A stretch of 5,392 bases of DNA. Source: Candidatus Dormiibacterota bacterium (GTDB lineage Bacteria > Chloroflexota > Dormibacteria > Aeolococcales > Bog-877). The DNA lies in NCBI GenBank assembly GCA_003132265.1, contig PKXE01000111.1, positions 9,888 through 15,279 of the forward strand. Direction: 5' to 3'. A model generated the notes under the pieces. That model searched no databases. It was not told where the DNA came from and saw nothing but the letters and a program-made list of their open reading frames with translations. Every line of letters begins with the position of its first letter. Positions within the stretch are counted from its first letter, which is position 1. The translations under genes were made by a program, and so were the position numbers. Below are positions 1 through 5,392 of this stretch, in pieces.

Positions 1-720
1 ACCGACCTGCGGAGCTGCGCTGAGATCGCCCGCGAGGTGGGCGCCATCACCGTGGTCGACAACACGTTCGCCACGCCGTTGCTGGTTCAGCCGCTGCGGC
101 TGGGAGCGGACGTGGTGGTCCACTCGGTCTCCAAGTACATCGGCGGCCACAGTGATCTGATGCTGGGAGCGGTCGTCACCAAGGTCAGCGATCTGCTGCC
201 AAAACTGCGGTACTACCGGGCCAATGTCGGTGCCATCCCGGGCCAGATCGAAACCTGGTTGGCGCTGCGCGGCCTGCGCACCTTGGACGTGCGGCTGCGG
301 CGGCAGACCGAAACCGCGGCGCTCTTGGCGGAGCGCTTGCGCACCTACCCCGGGGTGGTGCGGGTGCACTATCCGGGGCTGGCGGACCATCCCCAGCATG
401 ACCTGGCCGCCCGCCAGATGCGAGGTGGGTTCGGGGCCATGATCTCGATCGAGCTCGACTGCGACGCAGCGACCGCCGAACGCGTCTGCGCCGCGACCAG
501 GATTTGGACCAACGCCACCAGCTTGGGGTCGGTGGAGTCGCTCTTGGAACGCCGTGCCAGGTGGACCGGCGAGGAGTACCTGCCCGCCGGTCTTCTGCGC
601 CTCTCGGTAGGTGTCGAGGACGCGGAGGACCTCCTCCAGGATCTGTTCCAGGCGTTGCACCAGGCTGGCCTTACGGTTCCGGAGCTGTCGAGGACTGGAG
701 CGCCGCCGCCAGCAGGCTGA
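1..720 (+). CDS. Cys/Met metabolism PLP-dependent enzyme, cystathionine gamma-synthase/gamma-lyase class (C-terminal 239 residues, 5' truncated by window edge)
   Basis: This is the C-terminal part of a fold-type I PLP enzyme of transsulfuration/methionine metabolism. Members act in the cytoplasm, either joining cysteine to an activated homoserine or cleaving cystathionine. The reading frame is open from base 1, so the GTG at 37 is an internal valine codon and the true start lies upstream. In visible-part numbering, VDNTFATP (19-26) carries the aspartate expected to contact the PLP pyridine nitrogen (D20). HSVSKYIGGHSD (41-52) holds the Schiff-base lysine K45. SLGSVESL (174-181) and RLSVGVED (200-207) are the conserved C-terminal substrate-binding segments, with R200 the likely carboxylate-binding arginine. 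Family members are about 380-400 residues, so roughly 150 are missing. The segment ERRARW after SVESLL, instead of the HPASMTH common in enterobacterial MetB, resembles actinobacterial members. Synthase and lyase cannot be separated from this fragment. The 3' end overlaps the convergent TetR gene by 50 bp. Confidence 0.93.
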   Translation, partial: TDLRSCAEIAREVGAITVVDNTFATPLLVQPLRLGADVVVHSVSKYIGGHSDLMLGAVVTKVSDLLPKLRYYRANVGAIPGQIETWLALRGLRTLDVRLRRQTETAALLAERLRTYPGVVRVHYPGLADHPQHDLAARQMRGGFGAMISIELDCDAATAERVCAATRIWTNATSLGSVESLLERRARWTGEEYLPAGLLRLSVGVEDAEDLLQDLFQALHQAGLTVPELSRTGAPPPAG

Positions 721-1300
721 CGATGGCATCGCGCACGGCCGGGAGGTCGAGTTCCGGGCCCGACACCGCCCAGGCGACCACCACCCCGTCCAGCATCATC
801 GCGATCGCCTCGGTGAAGTCCTCGATCGGGGTTGTGGCGGGCACCTCGCCGGCCTTGACCCCATCGTTGAGGTAGCCCCGGACGAAGTCCCGGATGGTGG
901 TGGCGCGGAGCCGCATCACCTCGCGCACCTCATCGTTCGCGGGGGCCTCGGCCAGCGCCCCCAGGATCACCCCGGCACCCTGTTTCTGCTGCAGCTGGTG
1001 GAGGTAGAAGTCCACCCCTTGGCGCAGTCGCTCTCTGGGATTGGCGATCCCGGAAAGCTGGCGGGTGAGGGCCTCCATCTCAGCTTCCAGCTCCGACAAG
1101 CAGATGGCGGTGAACAGGTCCGCCTTGCTCGGGAAGTAGCGATAGAGCAGGCCGACTGAAACGCCCACCTCGCCCGCGATGTCGGGGACGCTGGTGCCCT
1201 GGAAGCCGGAGACCGAGAAGGCGCGGGCGGCACCCTCCAGGATCCGTCGGCGCACCTGGTCCGCGTGGGTCGTCGCCAAAGCTCCGTCAGCCGCGGCCAA
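671..1300 (-). CDS. TetR/AcrR-family transcriptional regulator (209 aa)
   Basis: This is a cytoplasmic DNA-binding repressor of typical TetR length. The N-terminal helix-turn-helix domain spans about residues 17-62: RRRILEGAARAFSVSGF is followed by TSVPDIAGEVGVSVGLLYRYF (37-57), with the usual GLLYRYFPSKADLF ending. Residues 65-209 form an all-helical ligand-binding and dimerisation domain, so the inducer cannot be read directly. The start is TTG at 1298-1300, chosen because AAGGAG lies 8 nt upstream; the nearby GTG is in another frame that stops quickly. The gene is divergent from the MmpL-like transporter, and an 18-bp palindrome lies between them, so it probably represses that transporter and perhaps itself. 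The C-terminal domain resembles FadR/YsiA-like acyl-CoA-responsive TetR proteins in general layout (LNDGVKAGEV, then a helix with AWAV), but this is only a visual impression. The stop is TAA at 671-673, inside the end of the convergent PLP-enzyme gene. Confidence 0.95.
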   Translation of the reverse strand: MAAADGALATTHADQVRRRILEGAARAFSVSGFQGTSVPDIAGEVGVSVGLLYRYFPSKADLFTAICLSELEAEMEALTRQLSGIANPRERLRQGVDFYLHQLQQKQGAGVILGALAEAPANDEVREVMRLRATTIRDFVRGYLNDGVKAGEVPATTPIEDFTEAIAMMLDGVVVAWAVSGPELDLPAVRDAIVSLLAAALQSSTAPEP

Positions 1301-1308
1301 AGGTCACG

Positions 1309-1314
1309 CTCCTT
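1309..1314 (-). promoter_or_regulatory. Shine-Dalgarno of the TetR gene; fixes its TTG start
   Basis: On the minus strand the sequence reads AAGGAG, then 8 nt, then TTG. This is a strong Shine-Dalgarno match at good spacing and is the main reason for accepting the rare TTG as the start. A GTG lying closer is out of frame and runs into a stop within seven codons. Confidence 0.75.
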
Positions 1315-1321
1315 CCCTGAG

Positions 1322-1344
1322 GGGCGGCTTTGACAAGGCCGCCC
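1322..1344. repeat. GC-rich inverted repeat (7-bp arms, 9-nt loop) in the divergent control region
   Basis: GGGCGGC (1322-1328) and GCCGCCC (1338-1344) are perfect inverted copies flanking TTTGACAAG. The loop contains a perfect TTGACA hexamer (1330-1335). The element also sits in the expected 5' leader of the TetR mRNA, just upstream of its Shine-Dalgarno. It could be a hairpin in that leader, a second protein-binding site over the -35, or chance in GC-rich DNA. It has no following T-run, so it is not a standard terminator. Confidence 0.4.
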
Positions 1345-1360
1345 TAGTACTCCCCATCAT
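1330..1360 (+). promoter_or_regulatory. Candidate promoter for the MmpL-like transporter gene
   Basis: A perfect -35 hexamer TTGACA (1330-1335) is followed 19 nt later by CATCAT (1355-1360), which matches 4 of 6 positions of TATAAT. The spacer is longer than the usual 17 nt and the -10 is weak. The expected transcription start (about 1366-1369) would fall inside the palindrome at 1366-1383, which would let a repressor bound there block initiation. No convincing minus-strand promoter for the TetR gene was found in the same gap; the best -10-like string is TACTAG near 1345-1350, with no good partner. Confidence 0.35.
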
Positions 1361-1365
1361 CTACG

Positions 1366-1383
1366 TGAATGAACATTCATTCA
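1366..1383. promoter_or_regulatory. TetR-type operator palindrome TGAATGAACATTCATTCA
   Basis: This is an inverted repeat with 8-bp perfect arms (TGAATGAA and TTCATTCA) around a CA centre. It lies in the 117-bp gap between the divergent TetR and MmpL-like genes and is the classic size and position for a TetR-family dimer site. It is AT-rich against strongly GC-rich surroundings, which makes chance less likely. From memory, the half-sites match the Bacillus subtilis FadR consensus (TGAATGA-N4-TCATTCA). Binding by the adjacent regulator is inferred from position, not shown. Confidence 0.8.
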
Positions 1384-1417
1384 GCGGCTGCGGGCTAGCC
1401 GGGAGGGCGCCGACAAA

Positions 1418-3697
1418 GTGTTCTGGCGTCTGGGCGGCTTCTCGTATCGCTTCCGCAAGTTCATTCTGGCGGGGGCGCTGGCCCTGACCGTGATCCTGGT
1501 CGCGCTCTCGGGACCGTTGGGAGGCCAGTTCTCGTCCGGCGGCTTCTCAGTCCCCGGCTCGCAGAGCCAGGATGCCAGCAACCTCCTGTCGCGCTACTTC
1601 GGTAACTCCGCTACCCAGCTCCTCCTGGTCTTCCACAGTCCGAAGCCCGACGCTGCCTCGCCGGCGGTGCAGGCCAAGGTCAACGACTCCTTCCGACGGC
1701 TGGTCCGGCTGCCGGTCACCGCGAGTGTGCTCAGCTACACCAACACCCGCGAGAGCATCTTCATCGGAGATCACGGGCACGACACCTTCGCGGTGGTCAA
1801 CCTCAAGCTGAGCGAGAACGCCGCCACCACCCAACTCACCCACCTCAAGTCCTACATCGACCGGCCCGCGGGGCTGCAGCTGTACATCAGTGGCTCGGCC
1901 CCCATCGACGCGCTCTACAACACGGCCCTGGAGGCCCAGCTGCAGCACGCCGAACTGATCGCGCTGCCGATCTCGCTGATCCTGTTGTTCTTGGTCTTCG
2001 GTTCGGTCATGGCCGCGCTGCTCCCGCTGGTGATCGCCGGATTGGCCGTGCCCACGTCGCTGGCGGTGATCAAGATCCTGGCCGCCCACTTCGGGATGTC
2101 GATCTTCGTGACTAACGTGGCGACCATCATCGGCCTCGGCCTCGCCATCGACTACTCGCTGTTCTTTGTGAAGCGGTTCCGCGAGGAGATCCCCACTCAT
2201 GAATCGGCCGAGGCGGTCCGCATCGCCACCGCCAGTGCCGGCAAGGCGGTGGCGGTCTCCGGGACCGCCGTCGCGATCGGACTGATCTCGCTGATCCTCT
2301 TTCCCGCCTCCGCCCTCGACAGCATGGGGGTGGGCGGCGTCCTAGTGGTGGCCTTCACCCTCCTCTTCGCCCTGACCGCGCTGCCGGCGCTCTTGGGGCT
2401 CTTGGGGCCCAGGGTCAACTGGCTGACCCTGCACCGGAGCCTGCGGGAACCCCATCGGCGACCGGCTCGGACATCCTCCTTCTGGGGCTGGGTGGCGCGC
2501 GTGGTGATGCGCCGTCCGATCGCCATCGCCTTGCCTACGGCCGCCGTCCTGCTGCTGCTGGGAACTCCCTTCCTCCACCTCCAGCTCTCCACCGGCAGCG
2601 ATGTCGCCAACATCCCGCCGGGTGCGGCGCGGACCGGATACGCGCTGCTCAACTACCAGTTTCCCCAGGCGGGGGGAGTCGACGACCTCAACTTGGTGCT
2701 GCACTACGGCGCTCCACTCGACCAGCGCCTGACCGAGACCCAGCAGCACCAGCTGGGCGCCTACCTCAGCAAGCTGCGGGCCATCCCGGGAGTGCAGGGG
2801 GTGACCGGCGCCCTCACTCCCCCGCCCGGGGTGAGCAAGACTACCTATCTAAAGCAGCTCGCGCTGCCCGCCTCGCAGCGGAGCTCTGGGCTCAACTCCT
2901 ACCTCGCCGGCAACATCGCCGGGCCCATAGCCCAGTTCGAGGTGGCCAACGACTACTCCCCTGATTCCAGCCGGGCCAACACGTTGGTCCACCGGCTGCG
3001 GAGTCTTGCCGGGCCGCCCTCGACCAGCGCCCTCGTCACCGGTGGAGGAGCCTTGTCGGTTGACTTCCTGCACGCCTTTGGCGCCACCATCCCCTGGGCG
3101 GTGCTATTGGTGGTGGTGGTCACCATGGTGGTGCTCTTCCTCACGTTCGGCTCGGTTCTGCTCCCGCTCAAGGCGGTCTTGATGAGCCTCATCTCCATCT
3201 CAGCCGCCTTTGGGGCGATGGTCTGGATCTTCCAGGATGGCCACCTCTCCAACCTGCTCCAGTTCACCCCCGCCGGCAACATCACGGCCACCACGCCGGT
3301 ATTGATGTTCGCCATCCTCTTCGGCCTGTCGATGGACTACGAGGTGTTCCTGCTCTCCCGCATTCGGGAGCGGTACTGCGAAGTCGGGGACAACCGGGAA
3401 GCCGTGGCCCACGGGCTGACGGTCACCGGCGGGGTGATCACCTCAGCGGCTCTGATCATGATCACCGTCTTCAGCGCCTTCGCCGCCGGGGACGTGCTGC
3501 AGATCCAGACCCTGGGGGTGGGCATGGCCGTGGCGGTGGCGGTCGACGCGACCCTGGTGCGGGGGATCATGGTCCCGGCCCTGATGCGGCTCCTGGGAAG
3601 GGCCAACTGGTGGGCGCCGTCCAGGCTACAAGGCTGGGTCGCCAAGCTGGGGCTCTACGAGCCGGAGACCGTCCCCGAGGTGAGCACAGGCGCCTGA
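1418..3697 (+). CDS. MmpL/RND-superfamily membrane transporter (759 aa)
   Basis: This is an integral membrane protein of the MMPL family, whose members export lipids, siderophores or drugs using the proton gradient. It has the two-repeat RND plan: one helix (about 15-31), a large outside domain (about 32-180), five helices (about 181-330), a basic cytoplasmic linker (331-362), then the same again with a helix at 366-385, an outside domain (386-558) and five helices (559-725). Both proton-relay Asp-Tyr pairs are present: D245-Y246 in GLGLAIDYSLFF and D640-Y641 in FGLSMDYEVFLLSRIRER, the latter a hallmark of MmpL proteins. The C-terminal RANWWAP segment is also typical. The short tail lacks the long cytoplasmic extension of MmpL3. 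The start is GTG at 1418, with GGAGG 11 nt upstream. No MmpS-type partner or outer-membrane-factor gene is nearby. The divergent TetR gene and the operator at 1366-1383 suggest ligand-induced expression. The substrate is unknown. Confidence 0.95.
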   Translation: MFWRLGGFSYRFRKFILAGALALTVILVALSGPLGGQFSSGGFSVPGSQSQDASNLLSRYFGNSATQLLLVFHSPKPDAASPAVQAKVNDSFRRLVRLPVTASVLSYTNTRESIFIGDHGHDTFAVVNLKLSENAATTQLTHLKSYIDRPAGLQLYISGSAPIDALYNTALEAQLQHAELIALPISLILLFLVFGSVMAALLPLVIAGLAVPTSLAVIKILAAHFGMSIFVTNVATIIGLGLAIDYSLFFVKRFREEIPTHESAEAVRIATASAGKAVAVSGTAVAIGLISLILFPASALDSMGVGGVLVVAFTLLFALTALPALLGLLGPRVNWLTLHRSLREPHRRPARTSSFWGWVARVVMRRPIAIALPTAAVLLLLGTPFLHLQLSTGSDVANIPPGAARTGYALLNYQFPQAGGVDDLNLVLHYGAPLDQRLTETQQHQLGAYLSKLRAIPGVQGVTGALTPPPGVSKTTYLKQLALPASQRSSGLNSYLAGNIAGPIAQFEVANDYSPDSSRANTLVHRLRSLAGPPSTSALVTGGGALSVDFLHAFGATIPWAVLLVVVVTMVVLFLTFGSVLLPLKAVLMSLISISAAFGAMVWIFQDGHLSNLLQFTPAGNITATTPVLMFAILFGLSMDYEVFLLSRIRERYCEVGDNREAVAHGLTVTGGVITSAALIMITVFSAFAAGDVLQIQTLGVGMAVAVAVDATLVRGIMVPALMRLLGRANWWAPSRLQGWVAKLGLYEPETVPEVSTGA

Positions 3698-3745
3698 TGT
3701 CGGTCAGTCCTGGCGTTCAATCTCCCCGGCGAGCCATTCGGCGCG

Positions 3746-3751
3746 GATAAT
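3746..3751 (+). promoter_or_regulatory. Possible -10 element of a leaderless promoter for the 110-residue gene
   Basis: GATAAT matches TATAAT at 5 of 6 positions and ends exactly 7 nt before the ATG at 3759, so transcription would begin at or next to the A of the start codon. No Shine-Dalgarno is seen between 3735 and 3758, which fits a leaderless transcript, a common arrangement in Actinobacteria. No good -35 hexamer lies 16-18 nt upstream, as is often true of such promoters. Confidence 0.4.
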
Positions 3752-3758
3752 CCAACTC

Positions 3759-4091
3759 ATGATCGCGGCATCAACGGACTCTGCCGAGCGGCGCTCCACT
3801 CTGCGCCGGCTGGACGACCTCCTGGAGGCGCTGGAGCAGCTGAACCTGCGGGAGAGTGCGGAGCTGACCGCCCGGATCCAGCAGGCACTGGCATCCCACG
3901 GCATTCCCTTTGAGGACGGCGCCGAGATCAGGGTCATCATCGAGAGGGTCTGGCGCAAGCAGGAGGCTCACATGGTCGGCCCCCGCCAGGACCGGCGCAA
4001 GACGCCGTCCCGGCGCAACTCAGTCCACCGGCCTCCTGGCCACGACGTCATCGAGAGCATCATCCGCCAGTCCAACCAGCGTCCCGACTGA
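3759..4091 (+). CDS. Hypothetical protein, small charged helical protein (110 aa)
   Basis: I do not recognise a family. The frame is judged real because third codon positions are overwhelmingly G or C, like the flanking genes, and because it fills the space between the transporter and the liv operon without overlap. Residues 11-46 are rich in leucine, glutamate and arginine (RRLDDLLEALEQLNLRE, then ELTARIQQAL) and should form two amphipathic helices, possibly a short coiled coil. Residues 54-70 (GAEIRVIIERVWRKQEA) look like another helix. Residues 72-95 are basic, proline-containing and probably disordered, and a short helix ends the protein (VIESIIRQ, 97-104). There is no signal peptide, membrane segment or cysteine. 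The ATG at 3759 is the first start in the frame after the upstream gene. It has no Shine-Dalgarno but a -10-like GATAAT 7 nt before it. It lies 61 bp after the transporter stop, so co-transcription is also possible. A cytoplasmic protein-protein or nucleic-acid-binding role would be a guess. Confidence 0.7.
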   Translation: MIAASTDSAERRSTLRRLDDLLEALEQLNLRESAELTARIQQALASHGIPFEDGAEIRVIIERVWRKQEAHMVGPRQDRRKTPSRRNSVHRPPGHDVIESIIRQSNQRPD

Positions 4092-4102
4092 GGCACGGCG
4101 AC

Positions 4103-4145
4103 TAGGCGGAGCCCCCGACCGGGGCCGGAAGGGTCAGTCCGCTTA
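4103..4145. terminator. Weak hairpin in the convergent gap; doubtful bidirectional terminator
   Basis: TAGGCGGA (4103-4110) can pair with TCCGCTTA (4138-4145), with one G:U pair, enclosing a small CCCC-GACC-GGGG hairpin (4113-4124). It lies between the ends of two converging genes, where a terminator is expected, and includes the livF stop codon. There is no T-run on either strand, so it is not a canonical intrinsic terminator. A second copy of TCCGCTT nine bases further on offers an alternative pairing. Confidence 0.22.
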
Positions 4146-4868
4146 CTCCGCTTCACCCATGCCGTGACCCAGGTAGGCGAGGCGTACGTGGTCGTCGGCG
4201 AGGAGCGACTCAGCGGTCCCCTCCAGGACCACCTCGCCCAGCTCGAGCACATACCCGCGGGAGGCGACCTCCAAGGCGCGGTGCACGTTCTGCTCGACCA
4301 GGAGCACCGCCATCCCCGCCGCGACGATCTCGCGAATGACCTGGAAGATCTGACCAGTCACGATCGGGGCCAAGCCGAGGGAAGGTTCGTCCATCATCAG
4401 GAGCCGGGGCTGGGCCATCAGCGCTCGTCCCACAGCCAGCATCTGCTGTTCGCCACCGGAGAGAGTTCCGGCCAGGGTGCTCAGCCGGGGCTCCAGGGGG
4501 GGGAAGATGCTGAGAACCCGCTCCATCCCCTGGCGGTTGCTCGCTAAGTCCTGGGTGTAGCCGCCGAGCTCCAGGTTCTCCCGGATGGTCAGGGTGCTGA
4601 AGATCTGGCGTCCCTCGGGCACCAGGGACATTCCGAGGCGAGCCATCTGGTGGGCGGCCAGCCCGGTCACCCGATGGGCCTCAAACGTGACCTGACCGGA
4701 AGCAGGCCGGAGCAGCCCGGCGAGCGCCTTCAGGGTTGAGCTCTTGCCGGCCCCGTTGGCGCCCAGGATGGTGACGCACTCGCCTTCGTTGACCTCGAAG
4801 CTGATCCCCCGCACCGCCTGGATCGCCCCGTAGCGGACCGAAAGCCCCGCAACCTGGAGGACGCTCAA
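4143..4868 (-). CDS. livF: Branched-chain amino acid ABC transporter ATP-binding protein LivF (241 aa)
   Basis: This is one of the two cytoplasmic ATPases that power the HAAT-family importer for leucine, isoleucine and valine, or in some homologues amides, urea or other amino acids. Full family length is present. Walker A is GANGAGKSS (36-44, with K42). The VPEGRQIF segment (83-90) is the LivF form of the Q-loop region. The ABC signature is LSGGEQQ (136-142), and Walker B is LLMMDEPSLGLAP (156-168, with D160 and catalytic E161). LLVEQNV (189-195) has glutamine where most ABC proteins have the switch histidine, which is normal for LivF. The start is TTG at 4866-4868, with GAGG 7 nt upstream; it shares two bases with the TGA stop of livG, so translation is probably coupled. 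It is the last gene of the operon seen here. The substrate cannot be settled from the ATPase alone, because the binding protein and permeases are outside the window. Confidence 0.96.
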   Translation of the reverse strand: MSVLQVAGLSVRYGAIQAVRGISFEVNEGECVTILGANGAGKSSTLKALAGLLRPASGQVTFEAHRVTGLAAHQMARLGMSLVPEGRQIFSTLTIRENLELGGYTQDLASNRQGMERVLSIFPPLEPRLSTLAGTLSGGEQQMLAVGRALMAQPRLLMMDEPSLGLAPIVTGQIFQVIREIVAAGMAVLLVEQNVHRALEVASRGYVLELGEVVLEGTAESLLADDHVRLAYLGHGMGEAE

Positions 4869-5392
4869 ACCGCGGCCTCGGTGCCCAGGTAGGCGGCTAC
4901 CACCGTCGGGTCCGCCTGGATCTCTCGGGGTCCTCCGACGGCAATCACCTTGCCGAAGTTGAGCACCACGATGCGGTCACAGACCGACATCACCACTCGC
5001 ATGTCGTGCTCCACCAGCAGCACCGCGGTGCCCGAGTCGCGGATGCGACGAATGACCCGGGCCAGATCCACGCTCTCGGCGGTGTTCATTCCAGCCGCCG
5101 GCTCATCGAGCATCAGCACTTCCGGCTGGGTGGCCAGGGAGCGGGCGATTTCGAGTCGGCGCTGGGCTCCGTAGGGTAGCGATGCGGCCGGGGCGCCGGG
5201 GTCCACGGCGCCCAGTCCCACGAAGGCCAGGATGCGCCTGGCCTCCCGCACCGCTTTCAGTTCCGCGCGCCGGAACCTCGGGGTGTGGAAGGCCGAGTCA
5301 ACGACCGACTCCCGGATCTGCCGGTGCTGTCCCGCCAGCACATGGTCGATGACCGTGAGGCTCTTGAACAGGCGGATGTTCTGGAAGGTGCG
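4865..5392 (-). CDS. livG: Branched-chain amino acid ABC transporter ATP-binding protein LivG (C-terminal 175 residues, N-terminus beyond right edge)
   Basis: This is the partner ATPase of LivF. The frame stays open to the last base, so the GTG near 5341 is an internal valine and the start and Walker A lie beyond the window. In visible-part numbering, RTFQNIRLF (1-9) carries the Q-loop glutamine Q4. SLPYGAQRRLEIARSLA (71-87) is the LivG-type signature, where LPYGxQRR replaces the usual LSGGQ. Walker B is VLMLDEPAAGMN (92-103) with catalytic E97. LLVEHDM (125-131) has the switch histidine H129. Residues 137-175 are the usual C-terminal strands, ending in AAYLGTEAAV. LivG is normally about 255-300 residues, so roughly 80-120 are missing. 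The stop TGA overlaps the livF TTG start. Genes for the LivH/LivM permeases and the binding protein would be expected upstream, to the right. Confidence 0.96.
   Translation of the reverse strand, partial: RTFQNIRLFKSLTVIDHVLAGQHRQIRESVVDSAFHTPRFRRAELKAVREARRILAFVGLGAVDPGAPAASLPYGAQRRLEIARSLATQPEVLMLDEPAAGMNTAESVDLARVIRRIRDSGTAVLLVEHDMRVVMSVCDRIVVLNFGKVIAVGGPREIQADPTVVAAYLGTEAAV

Noticed and set aside
37..720. GTG at 37 as the start of a short PLP-enzyme gene
   Set aside because: The frame is open to base 1 and the 12 residues before it fit the family, so the gene is cut by the window edge.
504..1159. Plus-strand open frames spanning 504-875 and 611-1159
   Set aside because: They lie over the PLP enzyme in another frame and antisense to the TetR gene, and their translations have no recognisable domain.
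1547..2200. A 217-codon open frame on the minus strand inside the MmpL-like gene
   Set aside because: It is antisense to a clearly conserved coding region, its translation is a low-complexity Gln/Asp/Arg/Gly-rich shadow of the GC-rich codons, and it has no family features.
3108..3133. GTG/GGT-rich near-repeat
   Set aside because: It encodes a valine-rich transmembrane helix of the transporter and is explained by codon use, not by a tandem repeat element.
3697..3752. ATG overlapping the transporter stop (TGATG), suggesting a coupled downstream gene
   Set aside because: This frame reaches a stop after 17 codons and is not in frame with the 110-residue gene.
3704..3958. An 84-codon open frame on the minus strand opposite the small hypothetical gene
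   Set aside because: The translation is a serine/arginine-rich string typical of an antisense shadow, and codon bias supports the plus-strand frame.
1..5392. A mobile element, phage defence cluster or other undescribed multi-gene system
   Set aside because: No transposase, integrase, terminal repeats, CRISPR repeats, nuclease or toxin genes are seen, and base composition is even. The genes are ordinary metabolic, regulatory and transport genes apart from one small unknown.

Overview
This is a high-GC, gene-dense bacterial chromosomal window. It uses GTG and TTG starts freely and almost always has G or C at the third codon position. The ERRARW-type C-terminal segment of the PLP enzyme, the MmpL-style transporter and one probable leaderless promoter fit an actinobacterial (or closely related high-GC Gram-positive-like) genome. 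The genus cannot be told from the sequence. I see no mobile element, CRISPR array, tRNA or rRNA.

Layout: (1) 1-720 (+) is the C-terminal part of a Cys/Met-metabolism PLP enzyme (cystathionine gamma-synthase/gamma-lyase class), cut by the left edge. (2) 671-1300 (-) is a TetR/AcrR-family repressor. It converges with the PLP gene, and the two coding regions overlap by 50 bp. (3) 1301-1417 is a divergent control region with an 18-bp near-perfect palindrome (TGAATGA-ACAT-TCATTCA), a candidate promoter and a second, GC-rich inverted repeat. (4) 1418-3697 (+) is a 759-residue MmpL/RND-type membrane transporter. (5) 3759-4091 (+) is a small 110-residue gene of unknown function with a possible leaderless promoter of its own. 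(6) 4092-4142 is a short convergent gap with a weak hairpin. (7) 4143-4868 (-) and 4865-5392 (-) are livF and a partial livG, the two ATPases of a branched-chain amino acid (HAAT-family) ABC importer. They are translationally coupled by overlapping stop and start codons, and the rest of the operon lies beyond the right edge.

How the parts work together: the TetR gene and the MmpL-like pump form a divergent regulator/transporter pair around one strong operator candidate. The half-sites closely match, from memory, the operator consensus of Bacillus subtilis FadR, a TetR-family acyl-CoA-responsive repressor. This makes a lipid or acyl-CoA signal controlling an MmpL-type exporter a reasonable but unproven idea. 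The PLP enzyme and the liv operon look like ordinary housekeeping neighbours. No clearly undescribed multi-gene system is visible. The most interesting items are the operator and its implied ligand class, the unexplained 110-residue gene with its probable leaderless start, and the tail-to-tail coding overlap.
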